From the NCBI GenBank assembly GCA_019918135.1, contig WBZZ01003063.1, forward strand, positions 1-64,000: DNA of 64,000 nt. The letters are read 5' to 3'. The DNA is from Paulinella micropora (lineage: Eukaryota > Cercozoa > Imbricatea > Euglyphida > Paulinellidae). Made by a program: the position numbers and the translations under genes. Of the stretch, positions 1 through 10,450 are shown piece by piece (within the stretch, counting starts at the first letter, position 1; every line of letters starts with the position of its first letter). A model generated the notes under the pieces. That model did not search any database. It saw only the letters and a program-made list of their open reading frames with translations, and had not been told where the DNA came from.

Positions 1-507
1 CGCGAGCTTTCAAAACTCTGTTGATTGCCGTGATTGAATTGAAAATAATCAACTCATCAGGGTCGCGAACGGAAACAAGGAAGTGAAATTCGTGTTTTGG
101 TTTTTCAATCAGCCTATTTCTTTCAATGTGTGCGAAAAAGTAATCTTTCTCATCAGCAAAAACAGCTGGCTTCTTTCCCCAAAATTTCACCTTCTTATCT
201 GCCCGAAGAAATTCTCTCGGAAGCCCGACGAACCTTGAATTATCAGTTTGTCTGAATAGCTCGCCAACATCTCCAAATTTTCTCCACCCATTTGGGATGT
301 CGTCTTCAAGCTGGACGGGGTCGGGCTGGTCGGGGGCGGGTTGGTCAGGGGCTGGGTCGGGCTGGGGTTGGCCAGGGGCTGGGTCGGGCTGGGGTTGGCC
401 AGGGCTGGGTCGGGCTGGGGTTGGCCAGGGGCTGGGTCGGGCTGGCCAGGGGCGGGCTCGGCTTGGTCAATCTGGACACCTTCCAAAGCAGAAGCTAAAT
501 CATCCAT
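1..507 (-). pseudogene. Pro-rich repeat protein, left copy (partial, frameshifted)
   Basis: This is the left copy of the gene at 18477-19055, running off the window edge. The start is the ATG at 507, giving an N-terminus beginning MDDLASALEG. A 27-bp minisatellite encodes a Pro/Gln/Asp-rich tract of 9-residue units (PDPAPGQPQ); this copy has fewer units than the right copy. One G is missing in a repeat near 400, which shifts the frame, so the C-terminal domain is read in another frame. Function unknown. It is probably a PLV gene because it lies convergent to the PLV integrase in the right copy. Confidence 0.6.
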
Positions 508-548
508 TCTACAACAACAACATACGAATAAATTTCTTTGTAAGTTGG

Positions 549-574
549 GGGCTTTCGCCCGATTTTTTTTTTTT
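549..574. other. Hairpin followed by T run between two PLV genes
   Basis: GGGC-TTTC-GCCC can fold into a small hairpin and is followed on the plus strand by twelve Ts. It lies between the coiled-coil gene (stop at 623) and the start of the Pro-rich gene (507), both leftward. It may mark a transcript end. For leftward transcripts, however, the T run would read as A, so a terminator role is unproven. Confidence 0.35.
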
Positions 575-622
575 GGATAAAATATATACACACTACTTAT
601 ATAGCCCTATGTGATAAGGGGC

Positions 623-1129
623 TTAGTGGTTTATACCACTGTTCTCACTCTCTCTCATACATTTATACATATTAGCATTTTCATTTAACTTATGTAAGTC
701 ATAATCTGAATAACGAATAAAGGATTTATTAAAAGTCAATCCTTCTTCATCTATTCCTTTTCTTATTTTATTTATCACTACTTCATCATACTCATATCTA
801 TTATCTTTTTTCCAAGTCTTAAACATTTTCAATTCTTTCTCCTTTCTGATTAATTTACTTTTTCTCTCCAACTCAAATCTCCTATCTTCTTCTACATCAT
901 TTCCTTCATCAACTATTTTTTTCAATACTTTATTAGCACCTTCCAACTTTACTCGCTCTTGATTTCTTTTTGTTATTAGTAGTTCTATTTCTTTATTGAT
1001 TTTATTTATTTTTTCTTCTGCTGTAAAGACAATCTTTCTTAATTTATCTTTACCTTGCTTAGAAGTTTCAAACATAAAAACATAATCATCAATGGTTCTA
1101 TTTTCTTTACTAATCAAACTCTCGCTCAT
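623..1129 (-). CDS. Coiled-coil protein of the PLV region (168 aa)
   Basis: Intact 168-residue frame from ATG at 1129 to TAA at 623, Lys/Glu-rich. Residues about 35-105 have heptad-like spacing suggesting a long coiled coil; no catalytic motif seen. If TAA is sense here, the frame continues to a TGA at 500 that overlaps the start codon of the next gene (507). The tail region differs by one base between the two copies, so I prefer the TAA end but cannot exclude the longer form. The right copy (19172-19677) is frameshifted. Function unknown; placed with the PLV because of its neighbours and orientation. Confidence 0.6.
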   Translation of the reverse strand: MSESLISKENRTIDDYVFMFETSKQGKDKLRKIVFTAEEKINKINKEIELLITKRNQERVKLEGANKVLKKIVDEGNDVEEDRRFELERKSKLIRKEKELKMFKTWKKDNRYEYDEVVINKIRKGIDEEGLTFNKSFIRYSDYDLHKLNENANMYKCMRESENSGINH

Positions 1130-1354
1130 TTTGACTTACCTTGGTGATGCCGACTTCTTGTCTTTTTTGGTTTCTGAACTCTGGCGAGTGCCGACGGTTT
1201 TTATCGCAGGGAAAAAGGTTTAGGTGGTCGGTTTCTTTTTTTTATTTCCATTTTTTCATTTTTTGTTATTAGGTATTCCATATAATCCTTACTTGGACCG
1301 ATTGGATTATGTTCTAGATGTTCTATTTCTAATTTGTCTGGTGAGTGGTTTGAA
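1130..1354. other. Non-coding spacer
   Basis: T-rich sequence upstream of the leftward coiled-coil gene and of a possible rightward small membrane ORF. It presumably holds the promoter of the former. I see no clear motif. Confidence 0.4.
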
Positions 1355-1603
1355 ATGCCTTTCTCGTTTTGGTGGGCCGATATTATGGCTACCGTTAAAA
1401 AATTCTGTTCTGAGTTCTGTCGTCATTTGTTTTCTTTTTTCCTAATTTTCAGCTATTTATTTTTGGGTGGTATTGTGTTTTTTGTTATTATCAATGTGGT
1501 GTGTGGCTTTTGTTCCATTCCATATTTCCTTGTTTCTATCATATCTTCTTGCTTCATTCTTCCTTTTCGCTTCCTTTTTGATTTCTACTTGATTTCTTGT
1601 TGA
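1355..1603 (+). CDS. Possible small membrane protein (82 aa)
   Basis: Short frame starting at ATG 1355 and ending in TGA. It has two strongly hydrophobic, Phe-rich segments that could be membrane helices, preceded by a short stretch with WW and KK. The right copy (19903-20148) differs by a 3-base, in-frame deletion near the start, a weak hint that the frame is maintained. The DNA is T-rich, which makes hydrophobic frames easy to find by chance. No homologue recognised. Confidence 0.3.
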   Translation: MPFSFWWADIMATVKKFCSEFCRHLFSFFLIFSYLFLGGIVFFVIINVVCGFCSIPYFLVSIISSCFILPFRFLFDFYLISC

Positions 1604-1743
1604 TTTCTGGTTTGTTGATTTTTGGCGATTTGGGTCCGAAAAGACCGCTTTTGTGCTGGTATTTTGCTTGAAAAATACCTGCGGAAAAGCGGTAATCACC
1701 TTCTACATATATGTATATTTGTTAATTCCATATATATTTATTA

Positions 1744-1758
1744 TTATTGTTATTACTA

Positions 1759-1803
<45 letters not shown>
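1744..1803. repeat. (ATT)n microsatellite
   Basis: Run of TAT/ATT trinucleotides that leads directly into the first SINE-like unit. The corresponding run in the right copy (20290-20444) is far longer. Confidence 0.9.
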
Positions 1804-2071
1804 GGACACCGTGATAGCCCAGTGGTCAAGTTCTACCATCTGAGCCCTGTCGCCAGTTCGATTCCCGTCGGTGCCACCAGTATTTTCATTGAACATACCG
1901 GTCTATTTCTGGACCAGTATTTTCATTGAACATACCGGCCCGTCTGGAAGTGTTGGAACTGCCCTTGCGGGGGTGTCATTAGAGCTTATCGTCAATTCTT
2001 CGTACTCCCCTCACGGGTGAGACGATGGAGGCGCATGTGCAGAAATGCATCAGCCATTGACAGAGAAGCAC

Positions 2072-2072
<1 letters not shown>
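1804..2072 (+). mobile_element. SINE-like repeat, family A, full length
   Basis: Reference copy of the family. The head is tRNA-like: an A-box-like TAGCCCAGTGGT, a B-box-like AGTTCGATTCC, and GTGCCACCA at the end of the head, as though a tRNA with its CCA had been copied. A partly duplicated spacer (CATTGAACATACCGG) follows, then a conserved body ending GACAGAGAAGCACT, then an (ATT)n tail. No protein is encoded. Ownership of the tail by the element is inferred from its presence after every copy. Confidence 0.75.
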
Positions 2073-2146
<74 letters not shown>

Positions 2147-2413
2147 GGACACCGTGATAGCCCAGTGGTCAAGTTCTACCATCTGGGCCCTGTCGCCAGT
2201 TCGATTCCCGTCGGTGCCACCAGTATTTTCATTGAACATACCGGTCTATTTCTGGACCAGTATTTTCATTGAACATACCGGCCCGTCTGGAAGTGTTGGA
2301 ACTGCCCTTGCGGGGTGTCATTAGAGCTTATCGTCAATTCTTCGTACTCCCCTCACGGGTGAGACGATGGAGGCGCATGTGCAGAAATGCATCAGCCATT
2401 GACAGAGAAGCAC

Positions 2414-2414
<1 letters not shown>
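2147..2414 (+). mobile_element. SINE-like repeat, family A, full length
   Basis: Second head-to-tail copy, separated from the previous one only by (ATT)n (2073-2146). Confidence 0.75.
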
Positions 2415-2480
<66 letters not shown>

Positions 2481-2481
<1 letters not shown>

Positions 2482-2620
2482 GGCCCGTCTGGAAGTGTTG
2501 GAACTGCCCTTGCGGGGGTGTCATTAGAGCTTATCGTCAATTCTTCGTACTCCCCTCACGGGTGAGACGATGGAGGCGCATGTGCAGCAGAAATGCATCA
2601 GCCATTGACAGAGAAGCACT
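2481..2620 (+). mobile_element. SINE-like repeat, family A, 5' truncated
   Basis: Begins at CGGCCCGTCTGG directly after (ATT)n, lacking the tRNA-like head. It carries a private 3-base duplication (GCAGCAG) shared with 21046-21185. Confidence 0.7.
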
Positions 2621-2622
2621 AC

Positions 2623-2700
<78 letters not shown>

Positions 2701-2967
2701 GGACACCGTGATAGCCCAGTGGTCAAGTTCTACCATCTGGGCCCTGTCGCCAGTTCGATTCCCGTCGGTGCCACCAGTATTTTCATTGAACATACCGATC
2801 CGTCTGGACCAGTATTTTCATTGAACATACCGGCCCGTCTGGAAGTGTTGGAACTGCCCTTGCGGGGGTGTCATTAGAGCTTATCGTCAATTCTTCGTAC
2901 TCCCCTCACGGGTGAGACGATGGAGGCGCATGTGCAGAAATGCATCAGCCATTGACAGAGAAGCACT
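2701..2967 (+). mobile_element. SINE-like repeat, family A, full length
   Basis: Full unit with the spacer variant GATCCGTCTGGACC. It is followed by a short (ATT)n that decays into an AT-rich stretch. Confidence 0.75.
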
Positions 2968-3168
2968 ATTATTATTATTATTTTATTTTAATATTTTTAA
3001 TCTAAGTCATTTTATTTTAATACTTTAATATTTTAATAATTTCTCATTACCTTTAATAACTTGAGACGTAGGTCACCATCTAGTTAAATCAATAGCTCTT
3101 GAGCTAACGATTTGTATGGATCGACCAGAGGTTAAATTGTTAACTTCATTAAACCGAAGGCCTAGGCC

Positions 3169-3348
<180 letters not shown>

Positions 3349-4335
3349 CATCCCCTCAAGGACAGCTTCACAAGTTCTTTCCCTAAGGGAGAACAGTGTA
3401 GGAGGAGAAAGCAAAGGAGGAAGGAAAAAGAAGGCAAGAGAGGAGAAAGGAAATGAGAATGGAAAGGAGAAGGGAAAGGAGGAAGTACTAGCACTAGCAC
3501 ACACACACACACACACTCACACACACACACAGCTTCACAAGTGAAAAACCTAAGGCATTTGGCGGATTTGTGGCATTTGTGCGACTTTATCGGCATCGGT
3601 TGCTGTCAGCCTCTGGCAAAATTCAAAATCTGTTTTTTTATTGGCATCGGTTGTTGTCAGCCTCTGGCAAAATTCAAAATCTGTTTTTTTGAGTAGTTGA
3701 TAATGAAGACGATACTAGTACTAAGAGGAGGAGCGGTATGAAAACTACAGTATGACAAAAAGAGTCGCATCAAATAAAGATAGAATTTGCCCTAAGTCCT
3801 CAACATGACAAGAAACCTTAACGTAAGATTCCCTCCACCCTTTTCCTAGTTTTCGAATTCTTTCGAATTCTCCCTTTTCCTAGTTTTCCTTCGACATCTC
3901 CTTTAAAATTTCCTTCGAATTCCACCTTTCCCTCCTCTTTTCCATCATCTTGTCCCTCCTCTTTTGCATCTTCTTTTACCTTCTCCTTTAATATTAATTT
4001 CCTCTCAGAATATCCTTTCCATCCTCGAGCTTCTGATCCTTATCTTTCTCTTCTGCTTTCTATTCGTTTTTGTACGCATGTTAAACGTTGTACATGCCTA
4101 GAAGCTTAAGAATTCAAAATAATTCTAATTAATTAACATTATTGAACAATACTTTGTTCTCCCTCAGGGAAAGAACTTAGGAAGATGTCCTTGATGTGAT
4201 AAGCTAGCGCTTCTACATCTCTACCTAATTATATACATATATATATACTCATTATTGAACAATATTCTGTTCTCCCTCAGGGGAAGAACTTAGGAAGCTG
4301 TCCTTGAGGTGATAAGCTTCTACATCTCTACCTAA
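3349..4335. repeat. Foldback-like segment bounded by inverted repeats
   Basis: The sequence at about 3349-3400 reads, on the minus strand, as a version of the sequence at about 4155-4215 and again at 4262-4335: a block built around GTTCTCCCTYAGGG, AAGAACTT and GCTGTCCTTGAGG. The two right-hand copies are direct repeats of each other. Inside lie CA repeats, a 52-bp tandem duplication (about 3588-3690, GGCATCGGTTG) and about 500 bases of pyrimidine-rich DNA. No gene seen. It could be a foldback or MITE-type insertion. Confidence 0.5.
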
Positions 4336-4348
4336 TTATATATATATA

Positions 4349-5258
4349 TCACTACATGTACGGAAATCACTAACTTTTTTAGTGATAAGCATTAAATTTT
4401 TTTAGTGATACATCACTAAAAAAAGTTAGTGCTGGATCACTTAAAATAAACAAAAATTGTGTTAGTGATTATCACTACTGCCTCCTGTATCCTGAATGTA
4501 GTGATTTCAATGCCATCACTACGCTTGACCCTAGATTCTCCCTCATCACTTACCGAGGTAGTGATGAGCACTACCTGAAAATGGAAGTGTTTCCGGTTTT
4601 AACCGTCGACCCTTACGGAAAAGTTATTGATTTTATTGATGAGTACTTAATAAGTGATTATCACTAAAAAGTGAGTGCCCATCACTACATATTTAGTGAC
4701 TGTCACTAGCAAGCACTGCTAGAACTCGACTTATGAAAAATTATAAAAAAAAATTAGTGATGGTCACTAAAAAAATGTAGTGATGATCACTAGCATCACT
4801 ACAATTTTTGGAATTATACATCAGTAAAAATCTAGTGATGATCACTAACAAATTAGTGACGGTCACTAGCAACAGTTTTTTATGTATCTTGCCGGTGTCT
4901 GTAGTGATAGTCACTACAATATGAGTGCTGTGCACTACAACATGAGTGCTTATCACTTGCTCGTCACTGAATGTCACTGAGGAAGCAAAAATTTTAATAA
5001 ATCGATGAAACGTAGTGCCGATCACTAGAAAAGAGAGTGCTTATCACTAAACAAATTAGTTCAAGTAAAAGAGTTGGTAGTGATGATCACTACATTTTCG
5101 TAGTGATCATCACTAACCAAGTAATGATAGGTAGTGATGAGCACTACAGTGGTGTAGTGATCGTCACTAACAAAAGGTTATGATAGTCACTATACCATCG
5201 TAGTGCTCAGCACTGCATCCTGTTAGTGATGATCACTACAAATTTAGTGCTCATCACT
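4349..5258. repeat. Array of about two dozen short palindromes AGTG(A/C)-N3-(T/G)CACT
   Basis: I count roughly 24 copies of a 13-mer dyad, for example 4464, 4560, 4653, 4674, 4695, 4756, 4779, 4834, 4855, 4903, 4924, 4945, 5014, 5036, 5079, 5102, 5133, 5156, 5202, 5225 and 5246. The three central bases vary freely. When the fifth base is C, the paired base is often G, keeping the symmetry. Many neighbours are 21-23 bp apart, about two helical turns. The pattern looks like an array of binding sites for a dimeric protein, an origin, or transposon subterminal repeats. No coding frame is convincing. Confidence 0.85.
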
Positions 5259-5820
5259 ACTGGTGTAATGCCCCCACGATAGCTCGTAAAAAGTCGGTAA
5301 TACAATCAAACACATTCATCAAAAGATGAGAATGATGTCTCGTTATATTAGCTCAGTGAAGCCAAAAAGGAAAACGGCAACAGACCAGGAATAAAATGGC
5401 ATCAGGTCCAATCCGGACAAATAATACTGAAAAACAAGCTGGTGCACCTGTCACCAGGAAAAGGTACTTTTTACCTGCTATCCGGGGGGTGATGCCTACA
5501 GTACCCCTCCCGATTTTATGACGGAAATAGCATTTTCGTCATACACCTTCTGATTTCTTTCTGCAAATAGTATGCGCTATGGAGTCATGCCACACAGCGC
5601 ATCGACCCACGGATAGACGCTAAAAGACGATAAATATATTCTCATACGGCACGTCAAAGCGGATTCTCCAGCCATTCTTGTAGATTTTTGAACTCCTTCC
5701 CTCAATCTCTTTTTTTTTTCTTCTTCTCGGCAATATGTCAAGAACAAACGTACTATTAATAAAAAATCCAAGTAATGTGGTGCTGTAGTACGATTCTTCC
5801 TTTGATCTCCTTCTTCTTAT
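5259..5820. other. Non-coding region between palindrome array and SINE cluster
   Basis: No supported gene. A small dyad, ATGACG with CGTCAT, lies near 5518-5542. The stretch ends in a T-rich tract that grades into (ATT)n. Confidence 0.4.
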
Positions 5821-5831
5821 CATTATCATTA

Positions 5832-5865
<34 letters not shown>

Positions 5866-5887
5866 GATTATTATTATTATTATTATG

Positions 5888-5981
<94 letters not shown>

Positions 5982-5982
5982 T

Positions 5983-6248
5983 GGACACCGTGATAGCCCA
6001 GTGGTCAAGTTCTACCATCTGGGCCCTGTCGCCAGTTCGATTCCCGTCGGTGCCACCAGTATTTTCATTGAACATACCGATCCGTCTGGACCAGTATTTT
6101 CATTGAACATACCGGCCCGTCTGGAAGTGTTGGAACTGCCCTTGCGGGGGTGTCATTAGAGCTTATCGTCAATTCTTCGTACTCCCCTCACGGGTGAGAC
6201 GATGGAGGCGCATGTGCAGAAATGCATCAGCCATTGACAGAGAAGCAC

Positions 6249-6249
<1 letters not shown>
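5983..6249 (+). mobile_element. SINE-like repeat, family A, full length
   Basis: Full unit lying between two long (ATT)n runs (5820-5982 and 6250-6327). It sits next to the 3' end of the gypsy element. Confidence 0.75.
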
Positions 6250-6329
<80 letters not shown>

Positions 6330-6817
6330 CCGGGAGATCGTAAGTACATTGTCTTTTTTAATGACATACCCTTGTATAAGGCGGATATCCTATGATATAG
6401 TATTAGGGGGACAGTCCTAATAGCTATATCCAAAGTCGAGGTGTATGTACCCGACCCTGCGATATACCGACACAAGTAGAGATTGACCGTGCTCAGGTAC
6501 GACAGTATATAATCTATCGTAAAAAATAATTTAATGAAAGTTTCAGAGAACATTTCATTTTCGAGAACATCATCCCAGGACTTGGAAAGGGTCATACCCG
6601 GGAACACCATCGCTCAATACACTAGCGATCCCCGTATACGGTGTAGTATCATCGTCGATCGACCTTTCGCACTCGTATGTTGCGATCGAATGCCAAGTTA
6701 TATCACTGAGTCTTTTTAATATTCATATTGATAACTGATGATGCATGATCAAATCATGATACGCCGTGGGCAATCAATCAGTTTATTTGAGACGCATAAA
6801 GAAAAATAGTTTCTTTG

Positions 6818-7522
6818 TCACTGCCTTCGTCGTCTGGCGCGGATTTCTTTGCCTGGTGGAGGACCACCAACAAAAGTCAGATCGAACTATGACTGTTCGA
6901 GAATGTCCCAGATCTTATTAGGGATTCCGCCCAACGATAATTCAAAAGGGACATCAAGCACTCCTCTTGGCAGTGTCTGAATGGTCCACGCAGTGTAATC
7001 CTTGTCTCTGGGAGTAATTGGATCATCCCATGTCTCGAGACTTTTTGCGTCTTTATATACTGGCAGATAATGTCTTGCCTTTGGATCCTCAACCGGGTCC
7101 ATACTTCTCCAGAACTGGAGTATCGGTTGTACTATCTTTGCGGCTGATGATATTTTGAGTGTCCGTGTGACACGCATCTGTCGTGGGACCGCCACGACCC
7201 GCATCAAGTATAAGTCTGAGAGAGTGTCATCAGCGACATGTTGTTCCGCTGGTCTCATCAGATAGAAAACATTTTTCACCCATGCGATGGTTGCTATCGC
7301 ATCGCCTTCCTTCCATCGCTCATGGACAATCTCAACGTTGCCCGCGTTTGGGTCAGTGTCCCTCCCCTCCTCCTCCTGGTGGACGTCCTTTGATCTCATC
7401 GACCTCATCGCCTTCCTCGGTTGGTCGTTGATAAGATCATTCCGCGCTCTCCTTAGCTGCGCCTCTGTGATCTTCTCCTTCTTTCCGCTATGCTCTCGCG
7501 GAGACTTGGACTGAGTCCCCAC
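6818..7522 (-). pseudogene. Gypsy integrase C-terminal part (left copy, after frameshift)
   Basis: Continuation of the integrase polyprotein after a one-base deletion near 7550 that separates it from 7528-9365. The right copy keeps both parts in one frame (26355-28613). A TAG at 6887 is followed in frame by 22 coding-like codons (with GGPPPG and an Arg-rich end) and then TGA at 6818, so the true C-terminus may be at 6818 if UAG is sense. The region beyond the core is charged and lies at the place of gypsy C-terminal extensions. No chromodomain recognised. Confidence 0.6.
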
Positions 7523-7527
7523 CGCGC

Positions 7528-9365
7528 TTATGCGGTCAGTCTTCTCCTGCTGTCCACCTCACTCTCCTCCTTCTCAGCTATCGGTGCCCGATAAGCATCG
7601 TCTTGGTCTATGCCAGCCTCCTTGTGGATGGGCGGCACCTCTTTGAAATCGTCCTTGATCCGTTTTAACGCCTCCTCAACGGATTCATCTTCCAATAAGA
7701 AGGGATCATACTTAATCAGCCTTCTTAGATTCACAATTTGCACCTTCCCTCTACCCCTGATCTTGTAATTCAGAGGTCCCGTCTGTTCCATAATCTGATA
7801 AGGTCCTTTCCAGTGAGTGAACAGCTTAGAGCTGACTCCTTTCGGGACCTGAGGATGGTTCAACAGTACAATATCCCCGACCTGGAATTTGATCTGATCC
7901 AAGTGCGCTTGTCGCACCCCTTCAGCGTCAGTCTTTCGGCGCTCCGCCTCTCTATGCGCCCTGACTATTTGTTCCGCCTCCATCTTCACTCTAAGTCTCA
8001 TCCCAAACAACTCATCCGCATCCGCCCAAGTGTCTTTTGGGTGAAGGAGCGAAGTCGGGATATCAGGCTCACGCCCATATACTAACTGATATGGCGAGAT
8101 TGAGCTCTTCGAGCCTCCTAACGCCGTAGAGGGTAGACAGTTCATTGCAAACACAAATGACGGTGCTGCCTCGACCCATGCTCTTTGATTCTCCTTCTTC
8201 GTGCAATACATCTTTAGTGAGGCTTTGAGGGGTCTGTGTACCCGCTCGATTTTCCCATTTGCTCGCGGGTTATAGGCAGTAACATATTGCCATTTCATCC
8301 CGTAATACTTAGATAGTTTGTCGATGACCTCGTTATTAAAGTCCGAGCCTCGATCAGAACATATCTTTCTTGGTACTCCGATTTGTGAGATGATCCTATC
8401 GATCAGCGCCTCGGCCGTCGTCTTGCCGGTAACGTCTTTGACAGCGATGATCCACACATAGTTGGTGGCTCTGTCAATAGCCGTGAGGAGGTATTTGTAA
8501 CCATCCTTCGATTCTGGGAAAGGTCCCACATAATCAATGTGTATAAACTCAAACATCCCCGCATGAAGAGGAAATTCGCCAATCAGGCCGAAATTTGCCT
8601 TCAGTGGTGTTTTGTTTATCTTGCACGGGATGCATGCATCCACCGCCTGATCTATCTCCTCCTTCATCTTCTTCCACCAGAATCGCCTCGCTACGAACAT
8701 GTGAGTTCGTTGTCGACCCGGATGCGCCAAAAGTGGGCAATTGTGGGCTGCGACAAATATAAATCGTCTCAGACTCTCCGGTACCCAAAGGGTCCATTTG
8801 TCCGGCTGTGACGCATAGCGACCGTGAAGGCCCTTGTACCACAGTAGACCATCTCTCCATCCCATCTCCTTCATCTGATCTTTGATCGCTTTCGTCATCT
8901 TCAGCTCATCCGGGTTCTGATATAACTGTATCAGTTCCTTAAACTCCGGATCTTGAGTCTGTTGTTGCCTCCATGCGGTAGGCGAGGCTATATGGATAGT
9001 ACCATCTTCTAGCCGTATCCCGATTCTTTCCGGGTCATCGTCTAGGTCACTTCTCCGCTCTTGAGGAGGCTCCGCATAAACATCCTGCGTCTCCTCTTCC
9101 TCTCTTATGTTCGCCCTCGCATTCTCATATACCTCATAGGACCACTCAGCGTCCTCCTGGGTATGTAGCTCACAACATATCCCGTGATCCGGGCCTTGTC
9201 GACTGTACCGTAGACCTGTGCGGTCATATCGGACTCCACTCGCCATCTCCATCGCCTCAATGTGGCTGACCTCATAGACCTTGTCAGTGGACAAGTCTTC
9301 CATCTCCACCGTGGACACCAACGCCGATACTTCTGAGTTAAACTCTAGCCTAGAGAGGCTATCAG
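7528..9365 (-). pseudogene. Gypsy integrase (left copy, N-terminus cut by inversion)
   Basis: Encodes the retroviral-type integrase: a zinc-binding HHCC-like region (H...H then CIPC), then the catalytic D in HIDYVGPF, D in CSDRGSDF and E in GKIERVHRP, then a C-terminal SH3-like stretch (VGDIVLLNHP). It inserts element cDNA into the genome. The natural polyprotein continues upstream into RNase H, as in the right copy at 28574-29635. Here the join at 9365/9366 replaces that sequence with part of the PLV integrase gene, so any start codon in this frame is spurious. A frameshift near 7550 also ends this frame early. Confidence 0.8.
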
Positions 9366-10192
9366 TCAAATTTGGTCTTTAATAGTTCCCTAGGACTGAC
9401 TAGCTCATCTGAATTTAATATTAATTTGAACCCAGAACGACCCACTACGGTGAAAATCTGCTTGCTATACTGGCGACCACCTTTTGAAAATAAATTCCTT
9501 TTCAACTCCTTTCTTACTTTATCACCAGGCTCAAATTCGTCTATTATCCCGTCCCGTTGAATAAGTTGTTTATTTTTATTCACCCCCTTAAATACATCAA
9601 TCGGTCTAGCTTGAATTGTTCTATGATGTCGCATATTATAAGCATCAACCATATCGTCAATCCAAGAAAGCCAATCAAAATTGCCGTTAGTTTCAAATAG
9701 AGTGTCAAGCCACCTTCTAATAGTTCTGATTACTCTATCCACTATCGCAAGAGCCCGATGGTCGCCAACCTCAACCGTCCTATGGTCAATATTGTTTTCT
9801 CTGAAATAATCCTTAACCATTCCTTTATATTCACTCCCGCTGTCGGTTGTAATGCTTTCTGGTGTGTATGGTATTGATTTTAAAGCCATATAAACTTCTT
9901 TCGCCGTTTTGTTTTTAAGCGGTTTAATGATTAAAAATCGGCTGTGAGTGTCAATCCAAAACAACATCCAGGCATAACCTTTATTTCCTTTCTTATCTTT
10001 AAGTTTTGACATATCTGCCAAATCTACAAATACTTGTTTAAGTGGTTTGTCCGCCCATATAGTATTCCATTTATCGGTTGGTAATCTTTTTTGGTAATGT
10101 ATTTCTAATGCTTGTTGTTCCTTTCTTTCATCCTCGTCATCTACAACTTCATCCGTGCTATTGTTTTGTGGATTGCTGTGTTTGTGGTCCAT
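9366..10192 (-). pseudogene. PLV/Polinton-type rve integrase, 3' end removed by inversion
   Basis: Integrase of the Polinton/virophage kind, inserting the viral genome into host DNA. The catalytic core has D57 in FVDLAD, D117 in TTDSGSEY and, exactly 35 residues on, D152 in IVDRVIRT where Glu is normal. A C-terminal SH3-like module (GDKVRKELKRNLF, YSKQIFTVV) follows. The gene stops abruptly at 9366. Its missing last 51 codons are at 18306-18462, in frame, on the other side of the inversion. Upstream, one TAG (10193-10195) separates it in frame from a Zn/F-box-like leader, so the real protein may start at 10450. The E-to-D change could be natural or damaging. Confidence 0.8.
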
Positions 10193-10450
10193 CTAATACT
10201 TAATAACACCTAATGTTGTATCTCTATATATTGCTCTTTCTTTTTTTTCAAGTTCAAAACAATAATTAGAACAAAACTCATACATATAAAACCAATCAAA
10301 ACTATCATCAATAGCTGTAATCTGCCTGTTCGCTAAACACAGAGTTAATCCACACACATAGCAACTAGTGAAGTCATACATACGATGATTATATAGGTAG
10401 TCCATAATGTGTAAGCGAACATCTAATGGTAAATCTTTTATCTGGTTCAT
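10193..10450 (-). CDS. Zn-binding, F-box-like leader, possibly the integrase N-terminus
   Basis: 85-residue frame. Residues 5-20 (DLPLDVRLHIMDYL) resemble the start of an F-box helix. Two cysteine pairs follow, CYVC and CSNYC, which could bind zinc. It ends in TAG followed at once, in the same frame, by the ATG of the integrase. Read with UAG as sense, it becomes the N-terminal zinc domain of a roughly 410-residue integrase, a usual place for such a domain. Its start codon overlaps the TGA of the upstream gene as ATGA. As a separate protein, its function is unknown. Confidence 0.6.
   Translation of the reverse strand: MNQIKDLPLDVRLHIMDYLYNHRMYDFTSCYVCGLTLCLANRQITAIDDSFDWFYMYEFCSNYCFELEKKERAIYRDTTLGVIKY

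Larger units (their letters stand above)
6328..9365 (-). mobile_element. Gypsy element, 3' half (left copy)
   Basis: Leftward 3' half of a Ty3/gypsy-type element: end of pol (integrase) plus about 490 bases of 3' non-coding DNA. At 9365 the element is cut and joined to the PLV integrase gene. The matching 5' half lies at 13903-18306 on the other strand. I found no 3' LTR: the start of the element (13903) does not recur here. The 3' limit is set only by the (ATT)n run. Confidence 0.8.

Noticed and set aside
4349..5258. CRISPR-like regular spacing
   Set aside because: Repeats are 13-bp dyads with about 9-bp spacers, in a eukaryotic context and with no cas genes.
6328..6800. 3' LTR of the gypsy element
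   Set aside because: I compared this stretch by eye with the element start at 13903 and 33236 and found no matching terminal repeat.
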